The notes beneath the pieces are model-generated. The model saw only the letters and a program-made list of their open reading frames with translations, was not told the origin of the DNA and ran no database searches. DNA of 5,633 bases from Candidatus Pacearchaeota archaeon (GTDB taxonomy: Archaea; Nanobdellota; Nanobdellia; Pacearchaeales; GW2011-AR1), in assembly GCA_016186375.1 (NCBI GenBank), contig JACPLS010000079.1, positions 16,267 through 21,899 of the forward strand. The letters run 5' to 3'. Positions 1 through 5,551 of the stretch are shown in pieces. The position numbers and the translations under genes are program-made. How positions within the stretch are numbered: position 1 is the first letter of the stretch; every line of letters begins with the position of its first letter.

Positions 1-445
1 ATTCTCCAAAATATTCTTTTCCTCTAGATGTCTTTAAAATTGGCGTGACAGAAATTTGTTTTATTATATCATTGCTGTCTACATTTAACTGTCCTAATTC
101 TTTACTAAATGATTTAGTTTCAAGTTCTTTTATCTCTCCATCCTCTCTAACTACTACTCCTTTCCCACTTTTGTACTTAAAAATTAAATTCAACCCAGCC
201 ATGTTTCCTGCTCCTGGTTCTCTTTGAATATTAAACTCAATGTTATCATTATATTGTTCATCAGGACCATACCTAACACTTTGTGGCACAACACTCAATC
301 TCGCTGTGTTAAATCCCGACTCTATTTTATCTGCGCTCTCCTGCAAATTTTTCAACAATATCCCTCCAATTATTGCAACAGCCGCTAATACTAACAAGAT
401 AATTAAAACTGTAGTGATAACATCACTAACTCCTCTTTTTTCCAT
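1..445 (-). CDS. Archaeal type IV pilin/archaellin-like protein, partial (C-terminus beyond left edge)
   Basis: The reading frame is open for 148 codons from an ATG at 445 and leaves the window, so the C-terminus is missing. The product starts with MEKRGVSDVI followed by a hydrophobic stretch, TTVLIILLVLAAVAIIGGIL (about residues 11-30). A short basic head, a KRG-type site and then a membrane helix is the layout of archaeal class III (prepilin) signal peptides. These are cut by a prepilin peptidase such as PibD/FlaK, probably after the Gly at residue 5. After the helix comes a Lys/Glu-rich linker and a part that looks beta-rich (residues about 50-148), as in pilin head domains. Likely role: a surface filament subunit or a pilin-anchored exported protein. 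The start is supported by a TATA box centred about 26 bases upstream, which implies a leaderless mRNA. I cannot say which pilin class it is. A single N-terminal membrane anchor without cleavage is the alternative. Confidence 0.8.
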   Translation of the reverse strand, partial: MEKRGVSDVITTVLIILLVLAAVAIIGGILLKNLQESADKIESGFNTARLSVVPQSVRYGPDEQYNDNIEFNIQREPGAGNMAGLNLIFKYKSGKGVVVREDGEIKELETKSFSKELGQLNVDSNDIIKQISVTPILKTSRGKEYFGE

Positions 446-466
446 CTTAACATATAAATTAAGATG

Positions 467-475
467 TTTATAAAA
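467..475 (-). promoter_or_regulatory. TATA box of the pilin-like gene
   Basis: On the minus strand this reads TTTTATAAA. Its centre (about 471) is 26 bases before the A of the ATG at 445, the normal distance from an archaeal TATA box to the transcription start. Transcription should therefore begin at or next to the start codon (leaderless). It lies in the 39-base gap after the stop of the upstream gene (485), so the pilin gene has its own promoter. Confidence 0.65.
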
Positions 476-484
476 CTTGTTTAA

Positions 485-898
485 TCATTTTACACAACGA
501 TGTTCAAGAACTGTTACAAAAATCATGCTATCAGAAAGAGGCATTAAATTTATCATGTGTAATATTTTATTTTGTTGATATATCAATCCACAAGGCAAAT
601 CTCTTATATGAGTATAATTCTGCCATTTATAATAATCTCTTATATGAGCAAATATCCCCTCTTTAGTTATCTTTATATCTGGATAAAGTTCAAAATCTTC
701 TTTTATCAATGTTCTCTGTTCAAGTGTTGCAACTGCTAATTTTTTGCATAAATCAGCAAGACCAACAAAACCTGTTTCATCAGCTTTCATTGCAAGTGAA
801 AAATATTCTTTGGGAGGATTTCTCTTCCTAGTTTTAGCTGGAATATAATCGTGCAGATACATTCTAAGGCATGGTACTATTGGAGTTATTAGTCTCAT
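485..898 (-). CDS. Small protein of unknown function (137 aa)
   Basis: I do not recognise a family. The 137-residue product is basic and probably globular: no signal peptide, membrane helix or known motif is visible. It has a Lys/Arg-rich stretch near residues 22-30 (AKTRKRNPPK), a possible helical region around 45-65 (GLADLCKKLAVATLEQ), and a pair of HIRD motifs 12 residues apart (FAHIRDYY and YTHIRDLP) encoded by an exact 15-base DNA repeat. Support for a real gene comes from the uninterrupted frame, varied protein-like composition, and a TATA box with a palindrome upstream. No Shine-Dalgarno sequence precedes the ATG. The TATA box is 48 bases away, so a leader of about 20 bases is expected, unlike the leaderless neighbours. 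No earlier in-frame start exists, because a TAA lies 21 bases upstream. A later start at Met13 is possible. It is separate from the downstream pilin gene, which has its own TATA box. Confidence 0.55.
   Translation of the reverse strand: MRLITPIVPCLRMYLHDYIPAKTRKRNPPKEYFSLAMKADETGFVGLADLCKKLAVATLEQRTLIKEDFELYPDIKITKEGIFAHIRDYYKWQNYTHIRDLPCGLIYQQNKILHMINLMPLSDSMIFVTVLEHRCVK
598..612. repeat. Direct repeat copy 1 (15 bp)
   Basis: AATCTCTTATATGAG on the plus strand, identical to the copy at 634-648. The core CTCTTATATGAG is a near-palindrome with one mismatched pair. It lies inside the small unknown gene and codes for the second HIRD motif on the minus strand. Confidence 0.8.
634..648. repeat. 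Direct repeat copy 2 (15 bp)
   Basis: Exact second copy of AATCTCTTATATGAG, offset by 36 bases (12 codons), so both copies are read in the same frame. This one codes for the first HIRD motif. It could be a small tandem duplication, a coincidence of codon choice, or a paired protein-binding site. Confidence 0.8.
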
Positions 899-941
899 AT
901 AATAATCAAGAAAGATGTGTTAATATTATTTTGTATTCTTA

Positions 942-950
942 TTTTATAAA
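942..950 (-). promoter_or_regulatory. TATA box of the small unknown gene
   Basis: Minus strand TTTATAAAA, centred at about 946 and 48 bases before the ATG at 898. The predicted transcription start is near 920, giving a leader of roughly 20 bases. A GC-rich palindrome (957-969) sits 6 bases upstream, where the BRE element would lie. Confidence 0.5.
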
Positions 951-956
951 TTTAAG

Positions 957-969
957 CCCAGTTTCTGGG
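957..969. promoter_or_regulatory. GC-rich palindrome next to TATA box, possible operator
   Basis: CCCAG-TTT-CTGGG is a perfect 5-bp inverted repeat with a 3-base centre, in a gap that is otherwise strongly A/T. Read on the minus strand it lies directly upstream of the TATA box at 942-950 and overlaps the BRE position, a place where archaeal regulators commonly bind. It could instead be part of the 3' end of the phosphoesterase transcript, which stops at 1028. Confidence 0.35.
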
Positions 970-1027
970 GCATAATTTTTTTCAGAGGTTTTAAAATTGG
1001 ACAGATAGTAAGAAATTAATGGAAAAC

Positions 1028-1954
1028 TTACAAGGTAATTAATTTATATCTACAAACACCAAGATTGTAAACTTCCGTTCTTCCGATTTTACTCATTCCT
1101 TCTCCTTCATGAATATGTCCACAAAAAGCATATCGTGGTTGTTTTCTTTTTATGTAATCTAGTATTAGTCTACTTCCTGCGTGTTTTCCTTGCCAATGTT
1201 TTGGAGCCATTGGACCAACTTTGTCTAAAAATCCATAAGGTGGTTGATGATGAACTAACACATCAACTTCTTCAAATCTTCTTAAAACGTCTTTTGCTTT
1301 ATCTGTTTGAACTTTAGCTTTTCTCATTCTTCTTCTATACTCTTTTGGTTTAAAATCTTGAACCCAATTTGTGTCAACAAAGTATTGAAGTCCTCCGATT
1401 TTTACTCCGTTGAAATCAACTAGTCTATTATTAATCACTCTTACTCCATTTACTTCTTTTAAGTCATCAGTTAAGAATGGTAGTGGAAATTTTATTTCCT
1501 TAGAAATTCTTCTTGTTTCAGAATTAGAACTTTCAACATTACCATAGATTGTGTAAACAGGGGCAAACCTTGCTAAATATTTAACAACTTTCATTGAAGA
1601 AGTATATGCTTCCATAAAGGCCCTTTTTCTTTGTGTAGAAGAAAACTCTTTTTTATCTAATCCTTGTTTTTGTCTCTCAACGTTCTCAAAGGCCATTTTT
1701 CTCATGAGATTTGCACTTCCTAACAACAAAGGGTCTTTTCTCACTACACCTTTCAAAAGACCCCAAAGATCTACGGCTGGTCTTTTTCCTTCACCCATAG
1801 CTAAATCTCTTGGAACAACAAAAGACATATAATGTTCCCAAGGCCTGCCGAAGCTAACCACTAGTTCATTAAGTGGTTCCTCTTTCATTCGTTCAAGAAT
1901 TTGGTTTACATCAGACCCAGAAAACTCACCAAATGAACTATCATAAACGCCCAT
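1028..1954 (-). CDS. Calcineurin-like metallophosphoesterase family protein with degenerate N-terminal motifs (308 aa)
   Basis: The C-terminal half carries the later signature motifs of the metallophosphoesterase superfamily: YTIYGNVE (residues 134-141, position of the usual GNH[D/E]), IGGLQYF (187-192), LVHHQPP (233-239, the His of motif IV) and FCGHIHEGEG (277-286, the GHxH motif), then YNLG. The first half does not show the usual D-x-H and GDxxD motifs. The best counterparts are YDSSFGEF (residues 4-11, where Asp-x-His would be) and VVSFGRPWE (32-40, where GD would be). Several metal ligands therefore appear replaced, and the His of motif III is a Val. The enzyme may use fewer metals, have lost catalysis, or have a different insertion-rich N-terminus (about residues 45-125, basic and helical). 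It is probably cytoplasmic, since no signal peptide is seen. The substrate is unknown; family members act on nucleotides, phosphoproteins or nucleic acids. The start at 1954 is supported by a TATA box 25 bases upstream. Confidence 0.8.
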   Translation of the reverse strand: MGVYDSSFGEFSGSDVNQILERMKEEPLNELVVSFGRPWEHYMSFVVPRDLAMGEGKRPAVDLWGLLKGVVRKDPLLLGSANLMRKMAFENVERQKQGLDKKEFSSTQRKRAFMEAYTSSMKVVKYLARFAPVYTIYGNVESSNSETRRISKEIKFPLPFLTDDLKEVNGVRVINNRLVDFNGVKIGGLQYFVDTNWVQDFKPKEYRRRMRKAKVQTDKAKDVLRRFEEVDVLVHHQPPYGFLDKVGPMAPKHWQGKHAGSRLILDYIKRKQPRYAFCGHIHEGEGMSKIGRTEVYNLGVCRYKLITL

Positions 1955-1975
1955 TTTTAATTTTATTAAAGACAG

Positions 1976-1982
1976 TTTATAA
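1976..1982 (-). promoter_or_regulatory. TATA box of the phosphoesterase gene
   Basis: Minus strand TTATAAA centred at 1979, 25 bases before the ATG at 1954, which implies a leaderless transcript. It lies in the 62-base gap after the large nucleotidyltransferase gene (stop at 2017), so the phosphoesterase can be transcribed on its own even though both genes run the same way. Confidence 0.6.
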
Positions 1983-2016
1983 TTATTTATGTGATGGAAT
2001 ATAAGTTTTTATCAAG

Positions 2017-3939
2017 CTAAAACTCCAGCTCAAACTTCCCAAGTTCTTTCTCAAGAACATTAAATATCTCACCAGAAATCTTTGTCTTTAATTTTCCTTT
2101 ATTTTCAATAAAAGCTTTTTCGAATTCCTCTCTATTGGAAGAAATTATTTTACCATCAGATATTTTCTTTATATCTTTACCTTCTATCAAGAAATTTTCT
2201 TTCCCCATTAATACAAGTTCTGCTTTTCTGTTTCCGTATGATATTAACATTGTTCCCTTTTCTGCAGAAATCAAGTCAGTCCTCTGCCCATATTCAACCA
2301 ATGAATTCATTAATTCAATTGAATTAGCTTTTACAGAATCAACTTCTTTCTGATTTAATTTACCAGATTTAATTTTCCCTTTCAATTGAACTAACTCTTT
2401 TAAAATTGCTAAATATCTACCTTGAATCTTGCCTTTTCTAACCATTTGGGTTTCAAAATCTTTTATCAATTCTGCCTGCGTCTTTTCTCCAAAGAACGTC
2501 TTTAATAACTTAAAGACATTTTCATAAAGGTCTTCAGCAGTTTTCTCCTGAAGCTTCTTTTCAATTTTCTCTCTCATCTTCTTAAGCATTTTATTATATT
2601 CCTTTGCTTCAGATAAAAATTTATCAATCTCTGTCCCGGCATATTCTTTCAATTTGCCATATTCGTATTGCTTAAATAAATGCACTGCTTTTTCTAATAT
2701 CTTCAAATTTTTTTCATCCATAACTTTTTCTTTATCGATAAGGACTTTCTTAACATCAGCAACAATTGTTTTCGGCACTGGTGGAGCTTCTCCAGCCAAC
2801 ATCATCATTGCTTGAGTTGGTGTAACAACACCATAATAAATATCAACCATAGCATCAAGCAATCTCCTTTTAACAAATTCTTCAGTCTGCTCCCCTTGTT
2901 TCATATAAAGATCAATTGCCTCTGGACTTGGCTTAATTCTTCCCATTTTTAATAATAATTTCCAAGGAATAAATGTCCCTCTGTCATATAGAGGAATTCC
3001 ATCTCTGATAAATGTAAACATTACAGGATGTGCGTCTTTTACAGATTGCCAGAAATCAGTCAACAAATAAACCTGTACATTTAAAATATTCTTTACTCCT
3101 GCAAGAGCAGTCGCTTCTCTTATATAGTCATAAATAATACCTCTCAATTTTTCCAATAGTTCTATTCTTGACATTCTCTTAACATCAGTGTCATCAATTA
3201 CAACAAAAACATCAACATCGCTGTCCTTTCCTGCTGTTCCTCTAACTAGGCTTCCTCCTATAGCGTAAGTTGCAACATATTTCTCAAATTTTCTTAAAAC
3301 AAGAGATTTATGTATATTTGCAACTCTCAATGCTCCTAAAAATCCATTGTCATGCAATGGAAAACATGCAGATATCGCATCAATGAATTCAAATTTGCTA
3401 TCTAATCCATAATTCCATAAATCAACAGGAGTTTTTATCATGAGCCATATATTCTCCCCTGTTTCTTTGACAAACTTGATAATTTCAGGTTTAATTTTTG
3501 GAATATTCTTAAATTGCTCTTCAGGAATTATTATAAATACATAAAGTGGTTTAGTATCAGAAATTTCTTTCGGAATCTGTTCATCTTCTTCAAAAAGAGG
3601 AGCAGCTTGGCCAGGTAATACTCCTATTGCAATAGTAAAATTATATTTCTTCATTATTTTTTTCTTAAAGTCTTCAAGTTTTGATTTTATCTTGTCAAAA
3701 TCAATTGGATTCGGCATTTGTCCGCCTTGGACAGAAGCAGGCAAAGGAGCAGTCATTGAAACAGAAGGATTTTGTGCCATTTTACTAACCATGTTATTCA
3801 CATTATTCATGTTCATATTATTCATACCTACCTTATTATAATACTTATTGGAAGATGGTTCATTTTTGTTTTCTTTTTCTTTATCCTTGTTGTCGTTTTC
3901 CATTCTTTTTCCCTTTTCCTTCAAGTTTTTGTCATTCAT
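2017..3939 (-). CDS. Large multidomain nucleotidyltransferase-fold protein (640 aa)
   Basis: Residues 1-100 form a low-complexity Lys/Asn/Met/Glu tail, with MNNMNMNNVNNM at 39-50. Residues about 100-215 look like an alpha/beta domain (strands near FTIAIGVL and PLYVFIII). A polymerase beta-type nucleotidyltransferase core follows: YAIGGSLVRGT (225-235) and KDSDVDVFVVI (238-248), i.e. the GG[S/T] helix-strand motif and the DxD metal pair (D241, D243). The third acidic residue usually found in this fold is not obvious; the matching strand reads NVQVYLL (287-293). Residues about 335-480 are helical, with a Lys/Glu-rich coiled-coil stretch (430-468). A further helical part (480-555) resembles HEPN-like accessory domains but lacks an evident RxxxxH. 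A short, probably beta-rich segment (562-600) and a helix end the protein. Known members of this fold transfer nucleotides to proteins, RNA or small molecules; the substrate here is unknown. Met1 fits the TATA box 25 bases upstream; Met13 is the alternative start. Confidence 0.85.
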   Translation of the reverse strand: MNDKNLKEKGKRMENDNKDKEKENKNEPSSNKYYNKVGMNNMNMNNVNNMVSKMAQNPSVSMTAPLPASVQGGQMPNPIDFDKIKSKLEDFKKKIMKKYNFTIAIGVLPGQAAPLFEEDEQIPKEISDTKPLYVFIIIPEEQFKNIPKIKPEIIKFVKETGENIWLMIKTPVDLWNYGLDSKFEFIDAISACFPLHDNGFLGALRVANIHKSLVLRKFEKYVATYAIGGSLVRGTAGKDSDVDVFVVIDDTDVKRMSRIELLEKLRGIIYDYIREATALAGVKNILNVQVYLLTDFWQSVKDAHPVMFTFIRDGIPLYDRGTFIPWKLLLKMGRIKPSPEAIDLYMKQGEQTEEFVKRRLLDAMVDIYYGVVTPTQAMMMLAGEAPPVPKTIVADVKKVLIDKEKVMDEKNLKILEKAVHLFKQYEYGKLKEYAGTEIDKFLSEAKEYNKMLKKMREKIEKKLQEKTAEDLYENVFKLLKTFFGEKTQAELIKDFETQMVRKGKIQGRYLAILKELVQLKGKIKSGKLNQKEVDSVKANSIELMNSLVEYGQRTDLISAEKGTMLISYGNRKAELVLMGKENFLIEGKDIKKISDGKIISSNREEFEKAFIENKGKLKTKISGEIFNVLEKELGKFELEF

Positions 3940-3960
3940 ATATTTTTCACTTAATCAGGC

Positions 3961-3968
3961 TTTTTAAA
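3961..3968 (-). promoter_or_regulatory. TATA-like box of the large nucleotidyltransferase gene
   Basis: Minus strand TTTAAAAA, centred 25-26 bases before the ATG at 3939. The spacing matches the other leaderless promoters in the window and favours Met1 over Met13 (ATG at 3903). The match to the TATA consensus is weaker than for the neighbours. Confidence 0.5.
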
Positions 3969-4005
3969 GTTATGTAAAATCATTAAATTTCTCACCATTC
4001 ATCTG

Positions 4006-4011
4006 AAAAAA
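4006..4011 (-). terminator. Possible T-run terminator after the HTH-nucleotidyltransferase operon
   Basis: On the minus strand a run of six T begins 10 bases after the TAA at 4021-4023, with no hairpin before it. Archaeal RNA polymerase can terminate at such T-runs without a stem-loop. The run also lies just upstream of the next gene's promoter. Confidence 0.35.
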
Positions 4012-4020
4012 TCAATCATT

Positions 4021-4683
4021 TTATTTAGCCTCTCTTGATTTCTTCTTAATCTGTTCCTTCATAAGATCCCAAAGCTTATCCAGAACTTCATTTGGAATTT
4101 CAGCTGTTCCGAGTTTCTTAATTTTCTCAAGAGTTGTTCCTAAGTCAAGAACCGCCCGTTCATTTCCAGAGATTATTTGATTTTCAGCCTCTTTAATTAT
4201 TATATCCCAGTTAACCATGGAACTTTTTATGATAATGGCTATATCATCCTCATCTTTCCTTCTTAAAGTAACTGCTTTTAACAATAGAATATCTTGTGCA
4301 TCAGCAACATTAATAATTAAATTTCTTCCAAATTCATGAATTTGCTTTGCTCTTCCTTTCATTTGTTCTGAAAAAACAGAAGTAATAATTTTATTCATAA
4401 AAAGATCAAAACGCACATTGTCCAATTTCATCACATATGGGGTATTCTCCTTCTGACCATATACTAAAGTTACATCTAATTCTTTCGCTTTTATTTTTCT
4501 TAGAGCACTTATCATCTCTTCCCTATCAGATTTCCTGTCAAAAACAAGGTCAACATCTAAAGTTGCATCTTTTAGATTGCAAAACATCATCGCGGTTCCC
4601 CCTATAGCATAAATGAATATCTTCTTCTCCAAAATATTACCAATAGAAACTAAAATTTTTTCTTGTCCTTCTAAATCAATCAT
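4021..4683 (-). CDS. DUF6036/AbiEii-like nucleotidyltransferase (220 aa), second gene of operon
   Basis: A minimal nucleotidyltransferase of the polymerase beta fold. Visible motifs are IYAIGGTAMMF (residues 24-34), LDVDLVF (42-48, the DxD metal pair D43/D45), RFDLFM (91-96, third acidic residue D93), and DILLLKAVTLRRKDEDDI (131-148). The last is the K...RxKDxDD signature I associate with DUF6036 and AbiEii/AbiGii-type proteins. All three expected acidic residues are present, so the site looks active. The C-terminus is a charged helix (KLWDLMKEQIKKKSREAK). The gene overlaps the upstream winged-helix gene by ATGA, and a good Shine-Dalgarno (GGAGGA, 9 bases before ATG) lies inside that gene, so translation is probably coupled. 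By analogy with AbiEii it could transfer nucleotides to tRNA or another target and be toxic unless restrained. A housekeeping role cannot be excluded. The domain call is firm; the biological role is not. Confidence 0.85.
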   Translation of the reverse strand: MIDLEGQEKILVSIGNILEKKIFIYAIGGTAMMFCNLKDATLDVDLVFDRKSDREEMISALRKIKAKELDVTLVYGQKENTPYVMKLDNVRFDLFMNKIITSVFSEQMKGRAKQIHEFGRNLIINVADAQDILLLKAVTLRRKDEDDIAIIIKSSMVNWDIIIKEAENQIISGNERAVLDLGTTLEKIKKLGTAEIPNEVLDKLWDLMKEQIKKKSREAK

Positions 4684-5315
4684 TGTGAATAATCCTCCAA
4701 ATCAGATAAATTTATAGGAATATGCACTCTCCATTTTCTCTCTATTGTTTTGTAATCATTAGAAGTATAAGGTTCAACTATATATTCAAAAGCACCTTTT
4801 TTTTCTTTTTGGGCTAAATGTAAAAACCTCTTCGGTATTCTCCTCACTTTTCTAACAACTTTTCTTGCAACATAATAAAGAGCCGCAATTTTTCGTACAA
4901 GTCCTTCTTTCTTTGCTGTCCGATATAATAAATTCCAATCTTTTATCTTTCGAAACAAGATCAATGAAGCAATTGTATATCTAATATCTTTTTGTTTTAA
5001 AGCATAAATAAGGGCTTCTTCATAACTTGGAATCCTCCCATGAATATAATACGGATTAGATGACGCAAGTTGAATTGGAGAAACTTCATTAATTATCTCC
5101 GTGTAACTAATTCCCTTTTGTTTATTTCTTCTTGAAATATAATATATTCTATCTCTGCCAGCGCCGTATGTTGTTCTTACATATCCAATCTTCCTCAGTT
5201 TATGAACAATATAAATAGCTCTCCGTCTCTTAATCTTCAATCTCTCGCATAGAGTTTCCACTGTGTAAACTCCTTCAAGTTTCTCTGCTAGTTCATTATA
5301 TTTCCTATTTTTCAT
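4680..5315 (-). CDS. Winged-helix DNA-binding protein, AbiEi-like partner of the nucleotidyltransferase (211 aa)
   Basis: Residues about 5-62 form a winged helix-turn-helix: helices in KYNELAEKLEG and YTVETLCERLKI, a basic recognition helix (KRRRAIYIVHKLRKIG, 29-44), and a two-strand wing (YVRTTYGAGRDRIYYISR). Residues about 95-165 are a second, helical and very basic region (EEALIYALKQKD, then ARKVVRKVRRIPKRF). The last 30 residues (KWRVHIPINLSDLEDYSQ) look like a conserved tail that could contact the partner. It is the first gene of a two-gene operon with a leaderless start: the TATA box is centred 26-27 bases before the ATG. Winged helix plus C-terminal domain upstream of a nucleotidyltransferase is the layout of AbiEi antitoxins, which repress their own operon and neutralise the toxin. 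Autoregulation is plausible here but not shown. No specific family name can be fixed from sequence alone. Confidence 0.8.
   Translation of the reverse strand: MKNRKYNELAEKLEGVYTVETLCERLKIKRRRAIYIVHKLRKIGYVRTTYGAGRDRIYYISRRNKQKGISYTEIINEVSPIQLASSNPYYIHGRIPSYEEALIYALKQKDIRYTIASLILFRKIKDWNLLYRTAKKEGLVRKIAALYYVARKVVRKVRRIPKRFLHLAQKEKKGAFEYIVEPYTSNDYKTIERKWRVHIPINLSDLEDYSQ
4693..4698 (-). promoter_or_regulatory. Shine-Dalgarno sequence for the nucleotidyltransferase gene
   Basis: GGAGGA on the minus strand, 9 bases before the ATG at 4683 and inside the end of the winged-helix gene. It is the only strong Shine-Dalgarno site I see in the window and fits internal initiation within an operon, in contrast to the leaderless first genes. 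Confidence 0.7.
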
Positions 5316-5337
5316 AACTTAAATCTATAATATCTAA

Positions 5338-5345
5338 TATATAAA
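5338..5345 (-). promoter_or_regulatory. TATA box of the HTH-nucleotidyltransferase operon
   Basis: Minus strand TTTATATA, centred at 5341-5342, 26-27 bases before the ATG at 5315. It is preceded by the purine-rich AAAAG, which could serve as the BRE. It implies a leaderless operon mRNA. Confidence 0.65.
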
Positions 5346-5503
5346 CTTTTCTATTTTTTAACAATAAAAGTTAAATGTAAGGCATATAATATATAAATAA
5401 ACCTAAAATTACATAAAATTCTGTCATTGAAAGTCAAAAAGTCAAAGAAACAAGTTGATAAAAAACCTGATGAAAAAATCTCTTTTACATATTGTGACGT
5501 CCT

Positions 5504-5523
5504 CTGGGGCTTGAAAGCCCCAG
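5504..5523. repeat. Strong inverted repeat (subterminal hairpin of the IS end)
   Basis: CTGGGGC, loop TTGAAA, GCCCCAG: a perfect 7-bp GC-rich stem that can extend to 9 bp as a near-perfect palindrome. In IS200/IS605 elements such hairpins are bound by the Y1 transposase to position cleavage of the single strand. Confidence 0.85.
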
Positions 5524-5529
5524 CTTCCC

Positions 5530-5543
5530 GCGCGGTGACGCGC
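5530..5543. repeat. Second inverted repeat with tetraloop
   Basis: GCGCG-GTGA-CGCGC: a 5-bp all-GC stem. On the plus strand the loop is GTGA, a GNRA-type tetraloop if transcribed. With the hairpin at 5504-5523 and the pairing of GACGT (5496-5500) with ACGTC (5548-5552), it can form a closed three-way junction. Confidence 0.7.
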
Positions 5544-5551
5544 ACAAACGT

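Noticed and set aside
45..473. Two plus-strand frames (45-227 and 240-473)
   Set aside because: They lie opposite the pilin-like gene, whose frame has a clear signal segment and promoter. Their products look like antisense translations.
957..982. Hairpin followed by seven T on the plus strand, resembling a Rho-independent terminator
   Set aside because: No plus-strand gene ends here and the genome looks archaeal, where this bacterial signal is not standard. The palindrome makes more sense relative to the minus-strand TATA box.
1135..1317. 60-codon plus-strand frame inside the phosphoesterase gene
   Set aside because: It is antisense to the conserved C-terminal motifs of the phosphoesterase and has no promoter or ribosome site.
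2135..2353. 72-codon plus-strand frame
   Set aside because: Antisense shadow of the C-terminal part of the large nucleotidyltransferase gene.
3772..3954. Plus-strand frame rich in His, Ile and Phe, resembling a membrane peptide
   Set aside because: It is the complement of the Lys/Asn/Met low-complexity tail of the large nucleotidyltransferase. The composition follows from AT-rich repeats.
5431..5447. Short AGTCAAA direct repeats
   Set aside because: Only two copies of 7 bases in an A-rich stretch; not enough for a repeat array or CRISPR. No CRISPR, tRNA or rRNA was seen in the window.
5351..5545. 64-codon minus-strand frame starting from GTG at 5545
   Set aside because: It spans the IS hairpins and AT-rich promoter DNA, and its later part (FFDFLTFNDRILCNFRFIYIL) looks like translated intergenic sequence. 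At most its first 15 codons are a tnpB remnant.
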